Shown here piece after piece: positions 48,301 through 59,926 of a stretch of 64,000 bases of DNA. Made by a program: the position numbers and the translations under genes. The first letter of the stretch is position 1. Each line of letters begins with the position of its first letter. The stretch lies in contig NC_092577.1 in assembly GCF_037975245.1 (NCBI RefSeq), positions 23,400,398-23,464,397 on the forward strand. The letters are read 5' to 3'. A model generated the notes under the pieces. The model made no database searches and was not told the DNA's origin. It saw only the letters and a program-made list of their open reading frames with translations. The stretch comes from Apostichopus japonicus. Taxonomy: Eukaryota; Echinodermata; Holothuroidea; Aspidochirotida; Stichopodidae.

Positions 48301-49654
48301 ATGAATGAAATCATTGATTGACAATCCTTATCTTTATACACGGCATTGCAGGGAATACAACTTAAAGATACAAGCAGAACATAGCCCTCTGACCGTGGGG
48401 GCTTTGGATGATCTTATTCGTACGACCATTACCTCAAACCAGAGGTTAGGTCCAAATGCTGTTCGGGCTCGCCTTTTTGCACAAGGACATCGTGTTCAAC
48501 GATGGAGAGTAAGAGAGAGCATGCTTCGTGTGGACCCTGGGGGTGCAGCACTGAGGGCAGCTCCTGCAATGCAAAGAAGAACCTACACTGTGGCTGGGCC
48601 AAATTCTATTTGGCACATTGATGGTAACCACAAACTTATCAGGTAATTCAACAATAAATACTTGAGTAAACCACATTTCAGAACAGATGTCATTTTTGGT
48701 TACTTTAATTGTGGTTTCCTTTGGATCAAGAAAGATTACATATAACCAATATTTCCATTGTTATATTAAGCCAAACTTCAGGTATGTTATTTAATTTTAT
48801 AACAACATTTGCATAAATTTTGGAATGTGAAGCATAATGGATAAGATTTTAGGATTTTTTTTTACAATTTTCTTGCTTTTGCATGTAGATGGAAGATGGT
48901 TATCCATGGTGGCATTGATGGCTTCAGTAGAATGATGGTGTTTCTACATGCCTCAGCCAACGATCGAAAAGAGGCTGTCTTGGAGCACTTTCTGGCTGCA
49001 ACCACTCTTTATGGGGTTCCATCACGAATTCGAGTTGATCATGGTGGAGAAAACAATGATATTTGTGACATCATGGAACTCATAAGGGTCCCAGGTCGAG
49101 GCTCAGCCATCCGTGGACGGAGTGTTCACAATCAAAGAATTGAGCGAAGTTGGGTGGATCTTTGGAATGGGGCTACTAATCTATATTATGACCTATTTCA
49201 TTTCATGGAGCAAAGAGGCTCGCTTGATAGTGACAACATTGCACAGCTCTGGGCATTGCACTATGTGTTTTTGCCAAGATTTAATAAGGAGCTGCAACTT
49301 TTCAGAGACCAGTGGAATAACCATGGCCTTAGGACAGCTCATCATGAAACATCTTTGCAGCTCTTCGTCGGTGGTACACTCGACCTCAGCAATGCCAGGC
49401 TTACAGCAATGCAGGACATGTTTGCAAGTTCTGTAGATAATGGTGCTGCAGCTCAGAGTGTATTTGAGAATCAAGGATGGGATGGTGATTATGTTATTCA
49501 AGTGCCAGAAATACCTTGTCCTCTTGATCAAGAGGCATTATCTCAATTGCAGCAGACAGTAGACCCTCTAGCTGAATCTGATGAACTTGGTATTGACATA
49601 TATTTAACGGTCATGGATTTCATTTCTGAATATTCTCTGAATGATCAACCATGA
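45375..49654 (+). CDS. Integrase-core (DDE) domain protein, five exons
   Basis: Exons: 45375-45532, 46791-46922, 47483-47645, 48352-48642, 48889-49654; every junction keeps phase with GT-AG sites. Belongs to a multi-copy family of fish and invertebrates with a retroviral-integrase-like (rve) fold. Order: N-terminal helix region, helix-turn-helix-like segment in exon 3 (PRVSELLGVSVRTVKRRMR), conserved HRVQRWRVRESMLRVDPGG, then the catalytic core with the three expected acids: Asp in WHIDGNHKLIR, Asp in RVDHGGEN, Glu in VHNQRIERSW. The acidic C-terminus resembles that of relatives. Biochemical role is inferred to be DNA strand transfer; no substrate is known. It looks nearly whole, with about one reading-frame break in exon 2, or else it uses a later start in that exon. 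Confidence 0.75.
46233..46545. mobile_element. MITE-like element in intron 1 of the integrase-core gene
   Basis: The left end GGACGTAGGAACCGGGGGGC mirrors the right end TTCCTACGCCACTG (inverted GTAGGAA). The inside repeats GCACCAAATTGCAT twice and begins with a G/C hairpin (GGGGGGGCGCCAGCCCCCC). No coding capacity. Confidence 0.5.
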
Positions 49655-49889
49655 TATATACAGAAAATTCACACGAAGAAACAAAGCACCACTGTACAAT
49701 GTTATTATCTAGGTGGCCGACCAAGTTATTAATGTAATCTTTTAAACATATATAGCACATTTTGTTTCTTGCCTTGTTTATGAAAGTGCTGATCTTTGTA
49801 GTTTTATTAAATTCCTATTGCATGCTAATTTATAGCCTGTCCCTTAACACTGTTACTGATTTTGTGATTTTACTGGGTTTAGTATTCCT

Positions 49890-51452
49890 TGTTCCTAACA
49901 ATGAATCTATGATTTGTGACCAACATGCACAACTGTCATGTCCTGGTCAATAAATTCCTGGTATTTACACTACATATCATTCATTTAGAAAGAAATGGTG
50001 CTGGTGAATTGAATCAACCTTTTTACTACATCTGCAATCATACGTCATTGGTGTCTCTATCTTGGGATTCATTGATCTGAAACATTACAGGGTTGTTTTC
50101 CTGGCAATCCCTAATACCTCAGGTTTACCAAAGGCAATGTGAATGCACTGTTAGTCTCTTTAGTGTGTTTCATGGCAAATGGTAAGCTATATTTTACAAC
50201 TTCAGCAATCCGTTGATTCGATACGTTTTAATATTTTAACAAATCCGTCACAAATATCATTAATAATCTAATTTGCATATTAATTATATTGATCTCGAAA
50301 GTTGCATAGATATACTGCACTTGTAGTTTCAGATTTATATCATGTTTTACTTCATGCTACAGGTGTAGTTTTGAGTTGCAACACAATTACATGAGATTAA
50401 GTTAAACACCACAAAAGACAATTCCACTAATGAATATACCTTATGTTCTTAATTTTATTTTAGTGAAGCTGCATATGGAAACTGGAAAGATATATCAAGT
50501 AAATATTAAAATTGTCACTTTTACCATCATAACTGTTTAAACAACAATGGTATAGGTAAATGTCATGCTGAGAACAAGAATATGATAACAAACAAAAGTA
50601 ATGGCTAAGTTAAAGATATAACCCATTCTGGAAGATCTTTTCATACTAATAGTGCAGTAAGAAAAAAATATTACTGAAGAACTTTACATTTACATCTCAT
50701 TGTTAGAGTCATGAACGAATGCAGAACTGTAGTCGAGATCAGTCTTAATAACAGGGAAGGAAATTAAGGAATATATGTATTACCAAATATTATATAAATA
50801 TATGATATATATCATATATATGATATATATATATATATATATACATATGTATATATATGTATATCATATATATATATATGTATGTATGTATGTGTGTATG
50901 TATATATGTGTGTACGTATATATATATATGTATATATATATGTATATATATATATATGTATATATATATGTATATATATATGTATATGATAATAGATAAA
51001 AATATAAAACAAGCTATTTAAGTAAGTATGGCTGGACTGGAGTAGTGAAAGGGAAATGCCCAATAATGTTTATCATAGGTTTGGAGCAATTTCAGCTTTT
51101 CTTCAGTGGCAAGTGATCAATTACTTAAGTTACAGCTTGTCATACTCTTATAATAGAAACAAGTGTTAATGTTAAGATTAAAGTCATATCCCATGTTAAA
51201 GGATACTTATAATACGTAATGGGCAGATATTCAGACAAAAGTAACACTATTTCTCAAAGCATGGATCTTTACATAACTGTAAGCAAACGGTGAATGGAGT
51301 AAGAAAATATACAAGACTAGCACACATAAGAGATGTCAGCATACTTATAAAAAAAAATTATAATCGGTACTATGAAAACATTAACTGATGTATATAAATA
51401 TTAAAATGTATCAACATACATGTACTAAAAGAATACCAATCGCAATGTTAAG
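49890..51452. repeat. Duplicated block A, copy 2
   Basis: Paralogous to 39812-41841. It starts about 235 bases after the stop codon of the integrase-core gene and ends inside the last HECT exon at 51452, where copy 1 switches to unrelated filler. It carries a long TA microsatellite in place of the 0.74-kb insertion of copy 1. Confidence 0.9.
50775..50995. repeat. TA/TATG microsatellite
   Basis: About 220 bases of ATAT, TATG and TGTA repeats. Tyr/Ile-rich open frames on both strands are artefacts of the repeat. Confidence 0.9.
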
Positions 51453-54400
51453 TGTTTTGTGTCTGGTGTTTGGTGTCTTGGCATCGTAGAGCCCCAGGAT
51501 GGCCGCTTCGTTAGGGAAGTATACCCTCAATTCTTTCGATATTGCTTCAGCCATAACATCTACAATATATTTTGGTTTTTGGACAAAAACCTTGTGGGCA
51601 ACCTGAATCAAAACCTCCCTCAGAGCAGCTTGAGTAGGCACAAAATTTACAGAAAATCTGTCAAGAATTTCCATCAATTCCTCTTGATCTTCATGAGCAC
51701 TTCCACTTAAGATATCCTGTAATATCTCTGCTTCATCTGGGGACAGAAAGTTTATAAGTGACTTCAGGAGCAACTCATCACTAACACCACCCGGTCCACT
51801 TACAATTGCCATCACAAATGCTGGGCTCAGTTTTATTGGAAAAAAGTTGCAGTCTTGAATGCCCTTTAATAAAATTCTCCCAACAGAGAGCCATTCTTCT
51901 CTTCCATACTGGGTTTTTAGGATGGGAACTCTCTCCACCTCTCCATCTGAGCATGTCATGAAAAACATCCCAGAATACTGACAGAGCCTCCCGTGACAAG
52001 CCTTCCAAATCGACCCCTCTCTCATCTTTGAATGCAATCTTTAGTTTGCATTTCATCAAAGCCATATCTTTGAACTCTTGAATAAGGTCTTCCTTGACAG
52101 TGGCCCGAGAGATCAACAAAGTTCTATGGGTAGAAAAGATATGAAGTAACCTGAAACTAACAATATGAAAAATAAGACTTGCCATATTTAATTTATTACA
52201 ATCTTACAATTTATGTATACCTAAACATCTGCACTTGCACCAATAAGAATTCATCACTTTGGGAAAGTATATAGCTATTGGTGAGTGTTCATTTGAAATA
52301 CTACACCTGTGATTGGTCAATGCAATGTTTGTCTTTTACTGTTGCAACAGACATAAAGGATTGTTTCCGGAGATAACCTTTAAAATGTGCAGCTAGAATG
52401 TTAACCTTAAATGAACTAACTATGACGTAACTAAGAATGAGATGAAAGGTTTGCCAATGTACCAACAAAATGTGAGTAAGTACTGAATGCAAATGTGTTT
52501 ATAATTTGACCAAGTGTTTGCCAAGTTTGCTGGTTAAGCCACAAATAACAGGAAAATGTCAGTCAACAAGACAGCAATTGAAGAGTAGCAGATCTCATCA
52601 CCTTGCAGTAAAATCATGAAGCTTTTAGTCCAATACATTTAATCATTGAATAGATACTTTGAAACTCTTAAAGATATAATTGAATCCCCTGATTGGCAGT
52701 TGTGTTGTCAGTCATTTCAATTTGCTCCAGCACCTCAAATGTGTCTTTCAAAGATACAATAATTAAACTACAAATACCTTTAATTTAACCATACACTGAA
52801 TGCTAGGTTGGTAGGGACAGGTTTTCACATGAGGCAATTCCAATAGATCATTTCTAAATAATTTTCTCCTGCGTTATCACAGCATTCAATCTCCAACTGA
52901 AGCATCTAGCAATCATTCTTAAATCCAGTAACACATCTCTTGCAAGGGTGAATTTTGAATTAAACGATGACATAAGAAGACTAATCTGAGATGATTGTCA
53001 CAGATAGTGCAGAACATATCTATGATTTTCTGATGTTATCACAATAGCATGGAAAAAGTAGCATTACATACCGTTGAGTTGCCCCTTCAAAGTCTGGTGG
53101 TGGAGTTGGAGATCTTGGTGGTGTCTGAACCTAAAAAGAGAATTTTAAATCAATCTCAGTTTTGATGAAATTTTACATCATACAAAGGCTTTGTGTTTAA
53201 ACGACATAATTATCAAAAGTCTGCAAGTTGGAGGAAAACATGCACATGAACAGGTATTTATGTGAAATTTTGCTTCACAATTAGTGTACAATAAAAATCT
53301 GCACTGAGTGCACAGGGAACATGCACGTCCCCAACTACTGTAAAATTAGCTCCTTAATTGTCAATTACATGACCAATATTTCCTAAATTTAATTTTATAA
53401 TTTCATAAACATTTAAAGGTTACAAAGGCTAATGAATGTAGATCTATATGTGAGGAATATAGTCAATCAGTGATATATTTCTGTTTAATTCAATAAATAA
53501 ATGGTCACTTTCCAACCTGCATTAATGGCAGCAAAAGTTAATGTTTTTGCCATATGTTGCTTTCTGACATTTGATTGCAGATGTTTATATACATAGTAAA
53601 CAGATATATTAGGGCCCCTTTGGTCAGGCGGCACATTCCCTGCAGACAACTACTGTACCCACAGCTCTTGGTAAAAGTTGCACAACATGTGAGGTTTAAA
53701 GAGACATGATGAATTAATCTATCAATCTCATTCTTTCCATAACTCCCCTCTCCTAGTCTAAACTGCATTCAGGTATGTGGTGGAAATTTTTACATTACTA
53801 ACAATGTATACTGTAATGATGAGACCGCGAACCAGGAGGACCAAACAATAAAGTTTCAACCCGATCCATTCTATGTCAACACAGTCTAAAAATTTTAAAC
53901 TAAGTTTTGCCCCAAGACTGTTTCATTGTCTTATCACAAGCAAGAAGCATGAAAATTTCTGCTCTAACATCTCATATATATATGGTTTTTTATGCTCTTT
54001 TTCTAAATCCTATAAGGATCTCTGCCAATAAGTATTCTTCTCGCTCTCAAAATAACCGTCACTACTGATGAACTCAGTCAAAACCCTGGTCTTCTGTAAC
54101 CCAAACTCAAATTACAAAAAAATCTATTAAAGATGAGCCTCTTAGCTCCCTCACCAAGACACGACCATCCATAATTTCCATACCAGCTCCTTTATAATTG
54201 TTCTGATGGCTGTGTTGCAATACTTGTACTCATGATATTATACTCATATTCACACTAAAACTCATGGCTATATATGCAGTAGAAAATAGGCTAGACACTT
54301 ACATCACCGTCACTTAACACAAATTCCTCTGGTGACCTAGGGGCTTCTAGTGGGCTTAATGGGGGAATGCCTTCCTCATAGTCCACAAATGCAGTTAAGA

Positions 54401-56408
54401 TATCCTCTTCATCAGTCAAAGATGTAGCAGGTAACTCTGATTCCTACAGAAAGAATAGAAGTATTTGACTTAAAGTTATTATTATAATTTTTCAATTAGG
54501 CAGTTAACCTCAATTGTCAATCTGCAGGTTTCCAAATTGACAAAATGGGAGTAATAAGTTAAGGACTCAATAGCGATTAATATTAGGGTCTCATCACAGA
54601 GAGTGGTTGCAATTGGCATCATAGATGGCACCAATGCCTTTTGGTGTATTTGGACGGACACTCCACACTGAAATTGTGGACTAGAATGATGGACTAGAAC
54701 AAGTTCCATTCTACACAACATGAAAGCAGATGACTTTGATTGTGATGGTTCAGCTACTGTTGCACTTATAATGTGTATGTGTGCATGGCTTGTTTGTTAA
54801 TAAAAAACCTGCATGTGTTTGATCCATGTCACACTTGACAGGTACATTTGCCATAAAAAGTAGATATGCCCTATTGTATTTGGTTATTCCTAATGAGTGG
54901 GCATGGCTTAATGTCTTATGAAGATGTTCATAGGTGGTTCCATGTATATAACATATGGCACAAAAGTTGAATAAAAAAGAATCTACCAAATTTACACTAA
55001 AGAATAAGGCAACAATTAAATAATTTACCACTGGAATTCAATGCAGTTTTTCATTTGTCGACGAATCATTATGCTTTAAATATGTTTACTCATTGCTTGT
55101 ATCTGTTCTAGCTGATAAGAGGAATGCATAACAAGATTAAATCCCCCATTTCAGTTGCCTAATAGAATACTTACATCATCATCATGATCTTCTGATAGAA
55201 CTGAATTCAGTAAGTGCTGATGTTCAACTGCACTAAATGGTATTAACTGATGATTATTATCTGAAATTACTTCAACCGGAAATGAGAAAGAGACCTGGAA
55301 TGAGAATGGTTGATTTAAAAACTGCAACAATTAGTTAACCACAGAAAGAATCATTAATTTATATATAATTAAAACAAGTTATTCATTGATTTTTAGCAAA
55401 GTCATAGTTGCAGGAAAAGATAAAATCTTGAGCAAGTTTATAGCTTTAAAGTAAGAGGCTATATAACAACATTCCTTAAGGAATTCCTTTTGTACAAGAG
55501 GGTTTATTCCTACTGACTGTGAACTGTAACAACAAAAAATGAATAAATAAAAAATAAAGAAATACATGCATGCATGCATGATTGAATGCATGAATGAATG
55601 AATGAATGAATAAAACATTCCACCACTTAAATATGCATATGCTATACACCAAGTAACCTTTTTTGTGTGCAGAGAAGACAATTTGCATGCAAGTTCAAAG
55701 ATTCAACTCCATAACTAACAAAGACTATAAACTTTACTCCACACAAATGCTCTGAATTCACATGCGGAAGAATTTCTAGACACTGATCATTGTCTAATAC
55801 AAGGTTTTACAATGCAACTATGTTGATGCATACTAGTTGATGTATATCATTTGTGAAAGACAGGTTTTTATTATTGAGTATACTTTGCATAAATTGAAGC
55901 AAAGGACCTAAATGTAAATTCAGTCTGAATTGCTCTTCAAAGGATATCAATTTGTTACTTCATTCGATTTAGACCCTCCCAATCATCAATATTCACTCAA
56001 GCAATAGGGATCTAATCTTGTCAAGCAGTAAATTTGTGACAAGTATTAATAACTACCAGTTATCAGTTATTTGTTTCAAGCAACTTGGATGTGGTAATAG
56101 TCCATTTTGACTATCCAAATTTGCAATGAAATGTTTCACTGACAGTCTTCAATGTAAGGATATACTAAATAAATCTTGAAACTCACTGAAGGTGTGCCAG
56201 CATTTATAACAGCTCTCTTGGGATTTTTTGTTGAAAGTACCACATCTTTGCTTGTCTCCTATAAATAAAATTGATGGTATAAATATTGATATATAAACTA
56301 AATACTAAATAACAACAAGTATCAAATAGATAAGAGTATCCCACTTGATGAAATTATTAGTATTAATTAGTATTAGGTGCTATCACCCTCATGTTTCACT
56401 GAATATAT

Positions 56409-56409
56409 C

Positions 56410-56447
<38 letters not shown>

Positions 56448-56480
56448 TACATATATATATATATATACATATATATGTAT
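56409..56480. repeat. TA microsatellite in a linker intron
   Basis: Run of AT dinucleotides with ACAT and GTAT variants, 30 bases downstream (in gene sense) of the 10-codon exon at 56509-56538. Confidence 0.85.
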
Positions 56481-57834
56481 TTATAAAAATTGTATGTATA
56501 TATATTACCTCATTATCACTGAGTTCACACTCATTATCCTGTAAAATACAGAGATAATTCATTTAATGGTGATGAAGTGTAAATCTAAGCATCTTCAACA
56601 AGTATACTAAAGGTGAACTGCAGATGAGCCTAGATAGATTCTACGTTCTTCAGCCATCCACTATGAGATCATGAACTCTGAATGCTTCAAAGGGGACCTG
56701 TTATTACACAACACACACTTAGTAAGTCTATTGCACAACAAAATAATAATATATCAGTCATTTTCATCATTGCTTGGGTTGTCGAATAGGAATGAACCAC
56801 ATTTGTTGGACTATTATTGGTGAATCTACTAGCTGTCTTACCTCCAAATTTTAAAATACAATGGACAGATGTGTTTAATGAAGTAGCTGTAATTTGGTGT
56901 CCTAACTGTATATCCAACCATAATAGTCTGCCAAAAGCACACCAAAATTGCACCATTTGGAGGGGCCATCCTCAGTAATTAAATAAACCATCTAAACCAA
57001 ATCTGAGTATCCAGTTTGACCGAGCATGTATATTAAATTGCATTGCAATTTCTATCACCCATTTGCTGTTGTCAATTAAACAACAAGGTTGTACAGTTTC
57101 GGCTGCATGGTGGCTGACTCTTTATATTACTGCTGACATGCCCTGTCCACCTGCCCTTTATGAACAAATATTGATATACTTATATATAAATATGGATTGT
57201 CACAGTGGTCATAACTTGATGACTAAAAACCAGAAACTTACATTTCTAATGTTATTTCTACCTAATAAAACGAACTCACCTCCTCCCACTTAACATGAAT
57301 GACAGTAGGCACAAGTATTCCAAGGTCTTTCAAGGACTTTCCTTGCATAGCGGATGTGAGGGACTTTCTATGTGAAGGAATCATCAATGTGAAATCCATT
57401 GAAGATTCTGGCTGAGAACCTATGAAGTCAAAAAGTGCCTGCAAAGGAATCAAAAGTTACTGTTTGGTTTGGTAAGTTTATATGTTTGATTTTTAATAGC
57501 CATATGATTCAATGACATGCCCCCCCCCCCCTTACATCATAAATGTTTTCCTGCTCCAGTGAGGTCAGTCTGAAATAGATTTACAAAAGAGATTTGTCAA
57601 AGGCTTTGTCAACTCTTTCTAACCATTCAGCCCTCTTAACTTACAGCACTGACTACAACCATGACTTCTCTCATTACCACATTAATCATTACCCATGATG
57701 ATCCACATATTTACCTTACAATCATCATCAACATTGAATTTCCTACTTATAGTTCTGTTATTTGTTAGATAAATCCGTAATGCAATTCCATTGTCTGGTT
57801 CTGGGCGTACTCTTTCTTTCCTGAGTTGGCGGAG

Positions 57835-59620
57835 CTGTAAAATAAATATGAAATATTTAGGTTAACACTTGAGTGTTGGACAGTTGAACATGAACAAAAG
57901 TTTAGAAAGCAGTGGCACCAACACTTAACATGATACATTATATCCTGAATCCCTGACATTAATATATTTAGTATTTTAATATAGTATATAAATACAACTA
58001 TAAAGATGAATCAAGTTACTTGTTACTGTGGCTTTCTAAATTGATGTCATTCCTATGGGTGTCATTCATATAGATTCCACTGAGTCTCCAAACTACTGAA
58101 TGACTGACCAGAGCAGTAATTTTGATGTGCTTAAGATATTCACTTGTTTTTCATCTCTTCTCTACTGTCTTTTGTACACTTAGTGTATTTCTCAAGTGAC
58201 AATGTAAGAGAGTGCATTTAACACTTCTTCAGTGTTGCTGTGCTAAATTGGTCACATTATGTGGAAAAGAAAAAGCAACAATTCTGGTTTTCCTTTTTAA
58301 GTAATATTTGGACAAGAAGTAAAACAAGAGTATATTGGACATGTATTACCTTGAGTTCACATTATTAGACAATTTAAACATGTTGTATTGGAAAACTCAA
58401 CAGAATCTTAACTCATGCACACTCCTCCCATAACCTCTTGGGACTACAATGATTTTATTACATTATCTATCACTGTATTATCACTGTGTGACATTATCTA
58501 TCACTAAGTTCCATGACCCTTACATAATGGTACTACTAATTGTGAGCTTTACAGCTTGCCCTGCTGCATTGTACATATACCTCAAACTATCCTTAAATCC
58601 CAATTCATAGTTTATGCTTTGTTAGCAAGGGTGGCTTCACAGTATTCATAAATAGTTTATTCTTCCCTCAGGGTGTCTCTTCCAGCAAGTTGTTTAATCC
58701 ATGTAAATGTTTGGTCTCATTGTTAATTTGTTAGCAACTTGGTAGATTATGTAGATGTATGTGTCATCACTTATCTTTTCTACCTGTGAAAAGAACATTG
58801 GTTAGGGTTGGGTGTTATGATTATAATAAAGGGCAAGTCTCCAATAAGAGAAGACAGATATCTTGATACTTGACACTTTACTTGATTTAGTGTTCTATCA
58901 CAAGGGTTCATTCAATACATTCTGTGTATGTTTTAATGTTTCTAAATGATATGTTCTTATTATATCATGTTAATTTGTTAGTCATCATGCTTGTCCTATA
59001 TAGTTCACATGTGTTACTCATAATTTAACTGACCAAGGCTGTATGTCACAAACACATCTATATATATGTTCACACCTAGCTATGTTTATTACCCCTGGCC
59101 TTGCTGTACCAGGCTTGCCTCATCTCTGGCTGTAGTCAGGGTTACCTCCCATGGAGTGGTCATCAATTAAGTATTTTCTTTCTCTTGTTAATTTGGAGTG
59201 TTTAAATAGGGAAATACAGTACTGGGAGCTGAGAGTTCAGTTTACTACTCAGCACGAGCCATGTTATTATTTGTTTATTTAACTCACACCATTATTAAGG
59301 TATTAGCTCCCTAGATGTCAAGTCTACAGATATCAAGGTCCATTTTATCATATAATATAAGTTTGACTCACACCATGAAGACACACTGAACATTATAACT
59401 TGTGTCAATATAAGGTACAATCTGAATAATATTTGAACAATAATGAAGGGGCTATATTAACACAATTTAAAAACGATTTATATATTAAATTATATGGTCA
59501 GTACTGTTTCATTTGTATGCCACAACCCGTCTGCATGAGCTCATATATGGAGGTGGAAAATCAGCCTGGTTATTCGCTTACAGGTACATTGTATATTTTC
59601 TGACGTGCATAAACACTTAC
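57835..59620 (-). other. Long intron of HECT copy 2
   Basis: Separates the basic helix exon from the UBX-like exons. AT-rich with no recognisable coding piece, RNA or clear repeat. Confidence 0.45.
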
Positions 59621-59926
59621 TTCCTCTAGCCTCTGTATGAATGACTCTCGCTTCTGCTGCCTTCGTAGCATGAAGGCGCTTTCCTGATCCTGAACATGAA
59701 AGAAAATTACAATATTATCACACACGTATAGGTACATATGTTCCAGACATATAATATCTCATAAGTCATCTTTTTTCTTCAAATTTTGCAATGATCACAT
59801 CACAGTCTGTCAAGACAGCTCTTTGTTACTAAAAGGGGAACAAAAGTCTTAAGTTTCAAAAATACATGTTATGGAGAATTAGAAATGACAATTCAATTTT
59901 AATATGTTATTAATTTCTTAAGTTAA

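Noticed and set aside
50775-51063. Open frames rich in Tyr/Ile that look membrane-like
   Set aside because: They are translations of a TA/TATG microsatellite on both strands.
55379-55688. Open frames with His/Met/Tyr repeats
   Set aside because: Driven by ATGC and GAAT short repeats inside an intron; no family resemblance.
57537-57570. Possible small exon of HECT copy 2 between the two UBX-like exons (TTTCAG ... GTAAGG signals)
   Set aside because: Including it breaks the reading frame, whereas joining 57715 directly to 57438 is in phase and gives a continuous domain.
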